The notes under the pieces are model-generated. The model was not told where the DNA came from and did no database searches. It worked only from the letters and a program-made list of their open reading frames with translations. From Cytobacillus sp. NJ13 (GTDB taxonomy: Bacteria > Bacillota > Bacilli > Bacillales > Cytobacillaceae), in assembly GCA_030348385.1 (NCBI GenBank), contig JAUCFP010000006.1, forward strand, positions 2,352,501-2,416,500: DNA of 64,000 nucleotides, read 5' to 3'. Both the position numbers and the translations under genes were made by a program. This document shows positions 9,369 to 17,596 of this stretch, in pieces. Position 1 is the first letter of the stretch. Every line of letters begins with the position of its first letter.

Positions 9369-12300
9369 ATGACATTACAGCAATGGAGTCCTTCACTTTT
9401 TAAAGAGTTTCACCGCCAGGAACACGATGCATGCGGCATCGTTTCTGCAATGGAGAAAAAGAAAGTCCCTACCCGTGAAAACATTTTCAGCTGTATCAAT
9501 GCACTTGTTACGATGAATCACCGTGCCGGCTTTATTAATGGAGAAGGCGACGGTGTAGGGATTCATATTGATATCCCAAGAGAGCTATGGAAAGAAAAGC
9601 TAAAGGCAGCAGGAGCAGATCCTAACGCAGCAGAAAAAGAAGGATTTGTCGTTGGACATGTGTTTATGTCCAGAAAGCAGGATACTGAATCACTAAAAGC
9701 CATTTTGCTGCAAAAGCTTGCTGACGCAAATCTAATGGTTATTTATGCATCTGACGAAGTAACCGAGTCCTCAGCTTTAGGTCCAATTGCCATCCAGGAG
9801 AATCCTGTATTCTGGCAGTTTGCCTGTTTAGCAGAAACAGCTGGAGGAGAGATTTCCAGGAAACTGTTTGACATAATTGTTGATTTTGAAGAAGACGAGC
9901 ATGTCCATGTCGCCTCCCTTAGCCAGCATCATGCCGTGTACAAAGTAATGGGAGCCGGGGACATTCTTCCAAAATATTACCATGACTTGGCAAGCCCGCT
10001 TGTTGCCTCGACAATGACACTGGGGCATAATCGCTATTCCACTAATACATTATCAAGCTTTTTCCGGGTCCAGCCTTTTAGCGTGTTAGGGCATAACGGA
10101 GAAATCAACACGATTGCCAAGCTCAGGGATGAAGCCAAAATGGTTGGCGTTCCGCTTGTAAAAGACGGCAGTGACTCTCAGGATCTGAGCAGAACACTTG
10201 AAACGTTTATCTGCAGGGATGGATACACCCTCTTTGAAGCAATGGATGTCATGTTCCCGCCTATCGTGAATGAAATCAAGTCATACCCTGATCACCTTCA
10301 GGATATGTACTCCTATATCCGGGAAGCATGGGGACATTTTGCTCAAGGGCCAGCAGGAATTATTTCCCGTTTTGCCGATGAGGCAGTGTTCAGTGTAGAT
10401 GCACTGGGCCTTCGCCCGCTGTGGATGCTGGAAACCGAAAGTTCTTACCTGTTCTCATCTGAGCCGGGAATCATCCCGTCCAGCGAATATGTTAATGAAC
10501 CTAAGCCGCTATCACCGGGAGAAAAGGTAGGGCTGAAATGGGACGGAGACACTCTGGCTGTTTACGAACATAGCCACTATCAGGCTGAAGTTTTTGAAAG
10601 ATTTTCAAAGAGAGTGAACGCTGAAAACTTCCGGATTCGCCTGCAGTCTCCTAAACTGGAGAAAACCATTTCTGTAAACTACCCGGATAAGATTCACAAC
10701 GGGCAGTATAAAGCGTTCGGCTGGGAGAGAGACCATGTCCAGCTTGTCGAGCAAATGGCAGAAAAAGGAGCGGAGCCAATCCGTTCACTTGGACACGATT
10801 CGCCATTGGCTGCTCTGAATCCACAGAGAAAAAACATTGCAGATTTTATTAAAGAAAGTGTTGCTGTCGTTACAAACCCTGCCATTGACCGTGACCGGGA
10901 AACTGAGCATTTCTCAACCCGCACGATTATCGGCCAGCGTCCTTCTTTATTTGAAAAACAGGAGCCAGGAGCAGTTATAGAATTGCAGACTCCTATTCTA
11001 ATAGAAGGCAAAGCAGGCTTTGAATGTTCCGATGAACTTAATCAGCCGAGCTACGATCAGGTAACCTTCTTCTATCAGGAACAAAAGCTGATATCTTATT
11101 TGTCTACCACATTTACGAAAGATGAAACGGTAAAAGAAGCTTTAGACCGTTTATCAGCAGAAGCAGTTGATGCTGTAAAGAATGGCAAAACACTGCTTGT
11201 ACTCGACGATGCTAATGCTCATCAGGAGGACGCTTACTGGATTGATCCGCACCTGGCCGTCTCTGCGATCGATCAAGCTCTAGTAAAAGAAGCTATACGC
11301 CGTGAATGTTCCCTATTGCTGCGCTCAGCTTCAATCAGATCACTTCATGATATCATAACAGCATTCGGTTTAGGCGCTGATCTTATAAGTCCTTACTATA
11401 TGTTTATGACAGTTCTTGGCGAATCAGAAACACCGCTGAAGAATTTATACTCAGCTCTGACTAAAGGACTTGAAAAAGTCATTTCAACAATCGGCATTCA
11501 TGAATTAAGAGGCTATGGACGTTTATTCTCCGCTATTGGTCTTCAGGAAGAATTAGCCGAATACCTGAATATAGTAAATTTCTTCGGATCTAAGGAACTT
11601 TCATTTAGCTTTAGCGCTTTAAAGGAAGACGCTTTTGCAAGAGCAGAAGATTACCAGAATGAAAAAGAACGGATCGGAAAAACATTCAGTCTTTTCCCCC
11701 GCATCTGGAAAGCGATCGGGGAAGTTGCCTCAACTGGTGACTACAATGCATATAAGGAAAAGATCACAGAACAGGAAGATCAGAATCCAACGACAATCCG
11801 TCATTTAACCGGATTTAAGGAAACTGCTTCTCATCTAAAGCCTGAGGATATCAGCTTGCATGTTGGCGAGCATGACCTGCCATTTGTCATCTCCTCCATG
11901 TCCTTTGGTTCTCAGAATGAAACAGCCTTTAGAGCCTATGCTGAAGGTGCTGACCGCTTGAACATGGTCAGCCTGAACGGAGAAGGCGGAGAAATCAAGG
12001 ATATGCTTGGAAAATATCCGAGAACCCGCGGACAGCAGGTAGCATCGGGACGCTTCGGTGTTAATGCCGAGCTCCTTAATTCATCCAACTTGCTGGAAAT
12101 AAAAATAGGGCAGGGTGCAAAGCCTGGTGAAGGAGGCCACCTTCCTGGATCCAAGGTAACTGCGAAAATTGCCGAAGCACGTAATGCTACGATTGGATCG
12201 GATTTGATTTCACCTTCCAATAATCATGACATCTACTCAATTGAAGATTTGGCACAGATGATTCACGAGCTTAAGACAGCCAATGACAAAGCTAAAGTTG

Positions 12301-13841
12301 CTGTAAAGGTACCAGTTGTGCCAAATATTGGAACCATCGCAGTCGGGATTGCAAAAGCTGGTGCCGATATTATCACACTGAGCGGTTTTGACGGTGGTAC
12401 TGGAGCAGCGAGAATTCATGCCCTGCAGCATGTTGGCCTTCCAGTTGAAATTGGTGTTAAAGCAGCCCACAATGCCCTGCTGGAAGCAGGTATCCGAGAG
12501 AATGTAGAACTTTGGGCTGATGGCGGAATCAAGAGTGCTGCAGACGTATTGAAGGTTATGCTGCTAGGGGCTAACCGTGTAGGCTTTGGTACACTTTCCA
12601 TGCTTGCTATCGGCTGTACGACATGCCGCGGCTGCCATCTTGATACTTGCCATGTTGGTATTGCAACCCAGATTGATTCTGAAGCACAGGCGAAAGAGCA
12701 TGGTTTAAGAAGATTTGTTCCACGTCAATTTGACCTTGCTGTCCAAGGCATTATGAACCTGTTTACTGCTTTTGGCGACGAACTGAAAGCATTGGCAGCT
12801 TCAATTGGTGTAAAAAACCTGCAGGATGCAGTAGGCCGTTCTGACCTGCTTGTACAGATTAAGGGCCAGGATCAGCTTGATCTGACTCACCTTCTGAAAA
12901 CACTTGAAATCGGCCAATTCTCTGTTCAGGAAACACCTGAAGCCCTGCAGGAAGCCCAGCTGCAGGTAGCTGTTGGAGCAGAATATCTGGACGCAAGTGT
13001 GGAAGAATTGCATCAGTCACGTGAATTCCATAGCATCACTTCCGAGCAGCGGGTACTGGGAAGCCGAGTTTCCTGCCACCGTGTAAGAGACAGACTTGAC
13101 GGTTCTTATAAAAATCTTCCGCAAGTTGATTTGAAATACAAAGGCGGATCCATCCCGGGCAATGGCCTTGGAGCTTACAACAGCTTCGGCATCAACATCG
13201 AAGTTGCTGGAGGCGCACAGGATGGCATCGGAAAAACTTCCTTCGGAGGACAAATTAAAATCTTTAAAGCAAAAGGCAAGAATGGCAAATTTTATAATGG
13301 CTCTGTTGGTAAAGGCTTTGGTTATGGAGCTCAGCAAGGTTTGCTTGTGGCTCAAGGAAACGCTGATGCCCGTGCCGGAATCAGATTATCCGGAGCAGAT
13401 ATGATTATCGGCGGCCAGCTGCAAAAGCCGCTGCCTGAAAAGGAATACGGAAATATCGGTTCAAATGCCAATATTAAAGGATTTGCCTTTGAGTATATGA
13501 CTAATGGCCGAGGCCTGGTCCTTGGCGATGCTGGTCCATGGATCTGCGCAGGAATGACAGGCGGTGTTGTTTACTTAAGACACCAGCCGGAAATGGGCTT
13601 AACAAAAGAAGCCATCCAGCGCAGAATTGCCAAGGGTGCAAAAGTCTCTGTTACTTCTCTTTCTGATAAAGGAAAGGAAGATGTAAAAGACCTGCTTGGC
13701 CAATACGTTGCACTGCTTAAAGATCAAGGCCAGACAGAAGAAGCTTCAAAGCTTGCTTCCCTACTTAATCATCCGGAAGACCACTTCGTTCAAGTCATTC
13801 CGGTCAAAGAGCAAGCAGATCCTTCTGTTTCCACAGAGTGA
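9369..13841 (+). CDS. gltB: Glutamate synthase large chain (orphan, GltB-like)
   Basis: A 1490-residue protein with the full large-chain layout. An N-terminal class II glutaminase has its cysteine in HDACGI (residue 22 from this start, after a short propeptide). Then come the central domain and the FMN domain (HLPGSK, SGFDGGTGAAR), 3Fe-4S cysteines in CTTCRGCHLDTC (C-x5-C-x4-C) and the C-terminal GXGXG beta-helix. It would make glutamate from glutamine and 2-oxoglutarate. No small subunit gene (gltD type) lies next to it, so the electron donor is open. Start choice is difficult: an in-frame GTG at 9327 overlaps the AGGAGGTGA itself, while ATG 9369 lacks a near ribosome site. Confidence 0.9.
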   Translation: MTLQQWSPSLFKEFHRQEHDACGIVSAMEKKKVPTRENIFSCINALVTMNHRAGFINGEGDGVGIHIDIPRELWKEKLKAAGADPNAAEKEGFVVGHVFMSRKQDTESLKAILLQKLADANLMVIYASDEVTESSALGPIAIQENPVFWQFACLAETAGGEISRKLFDIIVDFEEDEHVHVASLSQHHAVYKVMGAGDILPKYYHDLASPLVASTMTLGHNRYSTNTLSSFFRVQPFSVLGHNGEINTIAKLRDEAKMVGVPLVKDGSDSQDLSRTLETFICRDGYTLFEAMDVMFPPIVNEIKSYPDHLQDMYSYIREAWGHFAQGPAGIISRFADEAVFSVDALGLRPLWMLETESSYLFSSEPGIIPSSEYVNEPKPLSPGEKVGLKWDGDTLAVYEHSHYQAEVFERFSKRVNAENFRIRLQSPKLEKTISVNYPDKIHNGQYKAFGWERDHVQLVEQMAEKGAEPIRSLGHDSPLAALNPQRKNIADFIKESVAVVTNPAIDRDRETEHFSTRTIIGQRPSLFEKQEPGAVIELQTPILIEGKAGFECSDELNQPSYDQVTFFYQEQKLISYLSTTFTKDETVKEALDRLSAEAVDAVKNGKTLLVLDDANAHQEDAYWIDPHLAVSAIDQALVKEAIRRECSLLLRSASIRSLHDIITAFGLGADLISPYYMFMTVLGESETPLKNLYSALTKGLEKVISTIGIHELRGYGRLFSAIGLQEELAEYLNIVNFFGSKELSFSFSALKEDAFARAEDYQNEKERIGKTFSLFPRIWKAIGEVASTGDYNAYKEKITEQEDQNPTTIRHLTGFKETASHLKPEDISLHVGEHDLPFVISSMSFGSQNETAFRAYAEGADRLNMVSLNGEGGEIKDMLGKYPRTRGQQVASGRFGVNAELLNSSNLLEIKIGQGAKPGEGGHLPGSKVTAKIAEARNATIGSDLISPSNNHDIYSIEDLAQMIHELKTANDKAKVAVKVPVVPNIGTIAVGIAKAGADIITLSGFDGGTGAARIHALQHVGLPVEIGVKAAHNALLEAGIRENVELWADGGIKSAADVLKVMLLGANRVGFGTLSMLAIGCTTCRGCHLDTCHVGIATQIDSEAQAKEHGLRRFVPRQFDLAVQGIMNLFTAFGDELKALAASIGVKNLQDAVGRSDLLVQIKGQDQLDLTHLLKTLEIGQFSVQETPEALQEAQLQVAVGAEYLDASVEELHQSREFHSITSEQRVLGSRVSCHRVRDRLDGSYKNLPQVDLKYKGGSIPGNGLGAYNSFGINIEVAGGAQDGIGKTSFGGQIKIFKAKGKNGKFYNGSVGKGFGYGAQQGLLVAQGNADARAGIRLSGADMIIGGQLQKPLPEKEYGNIGSNANIKGFAFEYMTNGRGLVLGDAGPWICAGMTGGVVYLRHQPEMGLTKEAIQRRIAKGAKVSVTSLSDKGKEDVKDLLGQYVALLKDQGQTEEASKLASLLNHPEDHFVQVIPVKEQADPSVSTE

Positions 13842-13859
13842 TTATCTGCACCAATCAAA

Positions 13860-13890
13860 CCCCATCCGTTTCTGCGGATGGGGCTTTTTA
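13860..13890 (+). terminator. Terminator of the glutamate synthase gene
   Basis: CCCCATCC (13860-13867) and GGATGGGG (13876-13883) form a strong stem followed by CTTTTTAT. Confidence 0.9.
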
Positions 13891-13956
13891 TCTTAGTTTG
13901 GCTTCTGTATTCTGTTTTGGCGCAACTCTTTAATTCCTTTCACTGATTCTGTGCTC

Positions 13957-14038
13957 ACCCAGCGGCACTATTCCGCCACTTGTATTCCATTCGCTGTTTC
14001 CATGCTGCCCCCCAGCGGCACCATTATCCGTTCACTTG
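13957..14038. repeat. Two imperfect copies of a GC-rich intergenic repeat
   Basis: CCCAGCGGCACTATTCCG at 13958-13975 followed by CCACTTG recurs as CCCAGCGGCACCATTATCCG at 14011-14030 followed by TTCACTTG, about 53 bases apart. The region 13896-14110 has no convincing reading frame. Confidence 0.5.
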
Positions 14039-14110
14039 AACTTTTCACATCATTTAGGCACCCTTAACTTTTTTTAATAACTTTTAATAAAAATTTCATG
14101 AAAATGCCCC

Positions 14111-14139
14111 TTGAACTTCTTTCCATATCCCTGTATAGT
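14111..14139 (+). promoter_or_regulatory. Promoter of ygaE
   Basis: TTGAAC (14111-14116) and TATAGT (14134-14139) are separated by 17 bases, giving a start of transcription about 120 bases before the ygaE start codon. Confidence 0.6.
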
Positions 14140-14268
14140 ACATTATTGTTTAATAATGAGCAAAACCGTTTAAAGTATGTATAATTGCTGTAATTACGGT
14201 TTAATTCAACTTGCTTTTTAATGAACCATAAGATAAAAAATCTTAAAGAAAGAAAGGACATTTATTGT

Positions 14269-15348
14269 ATGAAACTTGGCGCCCGCATACTTAAGACGGG
14301 AATCGCAATCATTCTAGCTCTTTTATTATCGGAACTTTTTCATCTGCCTGCTCCTATCTTTGCTGGAATTGCAGCTATTTTTGCCGTTCAGCCGACTATT
14401 TACAGATCTTATCTATCTATTGTTGAACAGATTCAGGGGAATGCGATCGGTGCCTTAATTGCCGTAATATTCGTTCTTTTATTCGGCAACGATGTCTTCA
14501 TCATAGGTCTGGCAGCTATCATTGTTATCACGATCAATCTAAAGCTTAAAATCGAAAACACGATTGGCCTGTCACTTGTAACCCTGATTGCCATCATGGA
14601 AACACCAGGCGATACTTTTTTGCAGTTTGCACTTATTCGTTTTTCAACCATTATGCTTGGTGTATTATCAGCTTTTATCGTTAACCTTGTATTTTTGCCT
14701 CCTAAATATGAAAATAAGCTTTACTTTAAAATATCCAATAACACAGAGGAAATTACTAAATGGATCAGGCTGAATATACGGCATGCGTCTGAACACAAGC
14801 TGCTGAAAAACGATATTGATAAAATGAAAGAAAGCAATGTGAAGCTTGATCAGCTGTACTTAATGTATAAAGAGGAAAGAAATTATTTTAAACGAAATGA
14901 TCTGGTTAAATCCAGAAAACTCGTTATATATAGGCAAATGATCTCGACTGTTAAACGCTCGCTGGAAACGTTAAAAAAGCTTCACCGCTATGAAAATGAT
15001 CTGCAGCAAATGCCAGAAGAATTTCAGCATGCAGTTCAGCAGCAGCTTGATATTCTTATACATTATCATGAACACGTCATGCTTAAATTTATTGGGAAAG
15101 TTCGGCCGAATGTAGTGTTTGAGGAAGGCGACTTCAGCCTGAGCAGAAAGGAACTGGTGAACCTTTTCCTGGCTCAGCAAAAAGAGTATGAACATGATGA
15201 AGAGTCCATTATCCCGCATATCATGCAAGTTGTATCAGCTATTGTTGATTACGATGAACATGTGGAACACCTTGATAAACTTATATCCAGTTTTCAGGCA
15301 TATCATAAAGAGGAAAATGAGGTTTCAATACCGGAGAACGCCGAATAG
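14269..15348 (+). CDS. ygaE: YgaE, aromatic acid exporter family (UPF0421)
   Basis: A 359-residue protein with about five hydrophobic helices in residues 5-145 and a long helical cytosolic half. This is the ArAE_1/UPF0421 layout of B. subtilis YgaE. The ATG at 14269 follows AAAGGA by about 10 bases; an upstream in-frame ATG at 14221 would add a charged, unconserved stretch. In B. subtilis it lies between gsaB and ygaD; here the glutamate synthase gene and a peptide permease operon separate them. Actual transport of aromatic acids has not been shown for this group as far as I know. Confidence 0.85.
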   Translation: MKLGARILKTGIAIILALLLSELFHLPAPIFAGIAAIFAVQPTIYRSYLSIVEQIQGNAIGALIAVIFVLLFGNDVFIIGLAAIIVITINLKLKIENTIGLSLVTLIAIMETPGDTFLQFALIRFSTIMLGVLSAFIVNLVFLPPKYENKLYFKISNNTEEITKWIRLNIRHASEHKLLKNDIDKMKESNVKLDQLYLMYKEERNYFKRNDLVKSRKLVIYRQMISTVKRSLETLKKLHRYENDLQQMPEEFQHAVQQQLDILIHYHEHVMLKFIGKVRPNVVFEEGDFSLSRKELVNLFLAQQKEYEHDEESIIPHIMQVVSAIVDYDEHVEHLDKLISSFQAYHKEENEVSIPENAE

Positions 15349-15380
15349 ACCGGAGTACATCAACTAAGATTCATAGGAAA

Positions 15381-15407
15381 AAGCAGCTGATTTCAGCTGC
15401 TTTTTTT
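15381..15407. terminator. Bidirectional terminator between ygaE and the peptide permease operon
   Basis: AAGCAGCTG (15381-15389) and CAGCTGCTT (15394-15402) flank ATTT, with T-runs in both directions. It serves the convergent genes. Confidence 0.9.
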
Positions 15408-15408
15408 G

Positions 15409-16308
15409 TTAGTTCTTCATTCTTGGATCAAGTGCATCCCTTAATCCATCACCCATTAAGTTAAAACCTAGAACCGTAAGCATAATCGCAAGCCCAGGGA
15501 AAATCATCGTCCATGGAGCTTGTATTAGATATGCCTTAGCATCAGAAAGCATTTTTCCCCATTCAGGATTTGGCGCCTCTGCACCGAGGCCAAGGAATCC
15601 AAGGGCAGCACATTCAATGATTGCTGTTGCGATGGCAAGTGTTCCCTGTACAATAATCGGAGCCATACTATTTGGCAGCACATGCCTGAAGAGAATCCGG
15701 CTGTTGCTCATTCCGATCGCTTTTGCGGCCATTATATATTCCTCCTGTTTTACACTCAGCACCCTTGAACGGATCAGTCTGCCAAAGTTAGGAATATTGA
15801 TTACCGCAATGGCAATCAGGGCATTTCTCAATGATGGGCCAAGCACTGCCACAATCGCAATGGCCAGCAAGATGCTTGGGAAAGCAAGCATGATATCAAA
15901 AATGCGGGAGATAATCGTATCAACCCATTTGCCATAATATCCTGCCACCACACCTAAAAGGCAGCCAACTACAATAGATCCGATTACGGCCAGAAACCCA
16001 ACCCATAAGGAGATCCTTGCCCCATAAACAACCCTTGAGAAGATATCCCTGCCGAAGTCATCTGTTCCAAACCAATGCTCGCCTGATGGCGCCTGAAGCC
16101 TTTTTGACAGCATTTGTTCATTAATTCCCTGCGGCGCAATAAGCGGTGCAAATACTGCCAGAAGAATGAAAAATAATACAATAATGGTGCCGATTAAAGC
16201 CAGTTTATTTTTTCTAAAGCTTCTCCATGCTTCCACCCAGGGGGAAACTGCTTTTTCTTCAGCTGGCATTATAGGCGGCTGAAGGTCTTTTTGAGTTGAA
16301 AGTTCCAA
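15409..16308 (-). CDS. Peptide ABC transporter permease, DppC/AppC type
   Basis: A 299-residue permease with an N-terminal helix, the APQGINEQMLSKRLQ periplasmic-side segment, GTDDFGRDIFSRVVYG and the EAA-type loop (EEYIMAAKAIGMSNSRILFRHVLPN). The core is a five-helix BPD_transp_1 domain. It is the last gene of the operon D-F-A-B-C, the order of the B. subtilis app operon, and lies 15 bases after the DppB-type gene. It forms the membrane channel with that protein for di- or oligopeptide uptake. Confidence 0.92.
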   Translation of the reverse strand: MELSTQKDLQPPIMPAEEKAVSPWVEAWRSFRKNKLALIGTIIVLFFILLAVFAPLIAPQGINEQMLSKRLQAPSGEHWFGTDDFGRDIFSRVVYGARISLWVGFLAVIGSIVVGCLLGVVAGYYGKWVDTIISRIFDIMLAFPSILLAIAIVAVLGPSLRNALIAIAVINIPNFGRLIRSRVLSVKQEEYIMAAKAIGMSNSRILFRHVLPNSMAPIIVQGTLAIATAIIECAALGFLGLGAEAPNPEWGKMLSDAKAYLIQAPWTMIFPGLAIMLTVLGFNLMGDGLRDALDPRMKN

Positions 16309-16323
16309 GTCTGTTCCCCCTCC

Positions 16324-17328
16324 TTAATTATATTTAATGCGCGGATCGATTGCTGCATACAGCAAGTCCACCACTAGATTAATCATGACAAAGATAAATG
16401 CAATGACAAGTATGCCTGACTGGATAACAGGATAGTCACGATAATTGATAGCCTCATAAATATAACGCCCGATTCCCGGCCAGCTGAAAATCGTTTCTGT
16501 TAAAATCGCTCCTCCAAGCAATAATCCCATTTGAAGACCGATAATCGTCAGAACTGGAATGATGGCATTCTTTAATGAGTGCTTATAAACGACCCAGAAC
16601 ATTCTTAAGCCTTTTGCCCTCGCCGTCCTGACAAAATCAGATCTCATTACTTCAAGCATCGTAGAACGTGTTATTCTCGCAATGATCGCCATTGGTATTG
16701 TTGCCAGGGCAAATGCAGGCAGAATCAAGTGTCTGATAACATCCCAGAATTGATCCACCCTTCCCTGCAGTAGGGTATCAATCATATATATGTTCGTAAT
16801 AGCCGTAATCGGATTCCTTACTTCTTCCCTTCCCGATGTAGGGAGCCAGTCCAGCTTTATGGCAAATGCCCACTGCTCCATTAAGCCAAGCCAGAAGATT
16901 GGCATGGAAACACCAATAAGTGCAAGCACCATTGCCACATAATCAAACCATGAATTCTGATACCATGCACTGATGATTCCGGCATTCACACCGATAAAAA
17001 CAGCAATTAACATGGCAACGAATGTAAGTTCAATTGTTGCAGCCAGATACGGCCAAATTTCCTGGCTAATTTCTGTTTTCGTTCGGAGTGATTCTCCAAG
17101 GTCCCCCGTAAAAAGCCCGCCAAGATATGTAAAATATTGAAGGTACCAAGGCTGATCAAGCCCCAGCTGCTTCGTTAATTCCTCTACTGCTTCTTTTGTT
17201 GCCAATTGTCCCAAAATAATCTGTGCCGGATTACCAGGAATTGCCCGAATCATAAAAAAGACGATCAGGGAAAGCCCCAGCAGAACTGGAATAAGGGAAA
17301 GCAAACGTTTTAATGTATAGGACAGCAT
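16324..17328 (-). CDS. Peptide ABC transporter permease, DppB/AppB type
   Basis: A 334-residue permease starting with LKRLLSLIPVLLGLSLIVFF, the usual first helix of DppB proteins, followed by RAIPGNPAQ and the EAA loop (VRTARAKGLRMFWVVYKHSLKN). The start at 17328 has GAGGTG 8 bases upstream; ATG 17334 is the close alternative. An upstream in-frame extension would run into the palindromic repeat at 17357-17483 and is not credible. Read-through from the binding-protein gene past a hairpin is likely needed for expression. Confidence 0.92.
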   Translation of the reverse strand: MLSYTLKRLLSLIPVLLGLSLIVFFMIRAIPGNPAQIILGQLATKEAVEELTKQLGLDQPWYLQYFTYLGGLFTGDLGESLRTKTEISQEIWPYLAATIELTFVAMLIAVFIGVNAGIISAWYQNSWFDYVAMVLALIGVSMPIFWLGLMEQWAFAIKLDWLPTSGREEVRNPITAITNIYMIDTLLQGRVDQFWDVIRHLILPAFALATIPMAIIARITRSTMLEVMRSDFVRTARAKGLRMFWVVYKHSLKNAIIPVLTIIGLQMGLLLGGAILTETIFSWPGIGRYIYEAINYRDYPVIQSGILVIAFIFVMINLVVDLLYAAIDPRIKYN

Positions 17329-17356
17329 TGCCATTTCACCTCTCTTGAAGGTTATT

Positions 17357-17483
17357 AAGAAAAGCGCAAGCGCCTTGCTCACCCCCGACAAGCACAAGAC
17401 GAGCCTCTCGGAAAGGCGTTCTTTGCCTTTTTGAGAGGATTGGCTTGTGACCTCGAGGGGGTAGGCGCTGGAGCTAGACAGTT
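17357..17483. repeat. Long palindromic interspersed repeat (REP-like)
   Basis: The halves fold back over about 125 bases: AGCGCC (17369-17374) with GGCGCT (17464-17469), CCCCC with GGGGG, ACAAGC with GCTTGT, CTCTC with GAGAG and AAAGGC with GCCTTT at the tip. I recall elements of this type as dispersed intergenic repeats in Bacillaceae genomes. It sits inside the peptide permease operon, between the binding-protein and DppB-type genes. Confidence 0.75.
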
Positions 17484-17525
17484 ATTGAAATTCAAAGTTT
17501 CTTAATCTATATTATTTCTATATAG

Positions 17526-17556
17526 AAAAGGGAGCTACAGAACTGTACTCCCTTTT
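17526..17556 (-). terminator. Intra-operon terminator/attenuator after the binding protein
   Basis: Minus-strand stem AAAAGGGAG (17556-17548 complement) / CTCCCTTTT (17534-17526) encloses a smaller ACAG/CTGT stem and is followed by CTATAT. It would make the binding protein more abundant than the permeases. Confidence 0.75.
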
Positions 17557-17596
17557 CCTTGAATATAAGAAGTATACTTATCTCACTCGAAGCACC

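Noticed and set aside
13896..14268. Insertion sequence remnant
   Set aside because: No terminal inverted repeats, target duplication or transposase fragment are visible; only a short imperfect repeat pair is present.
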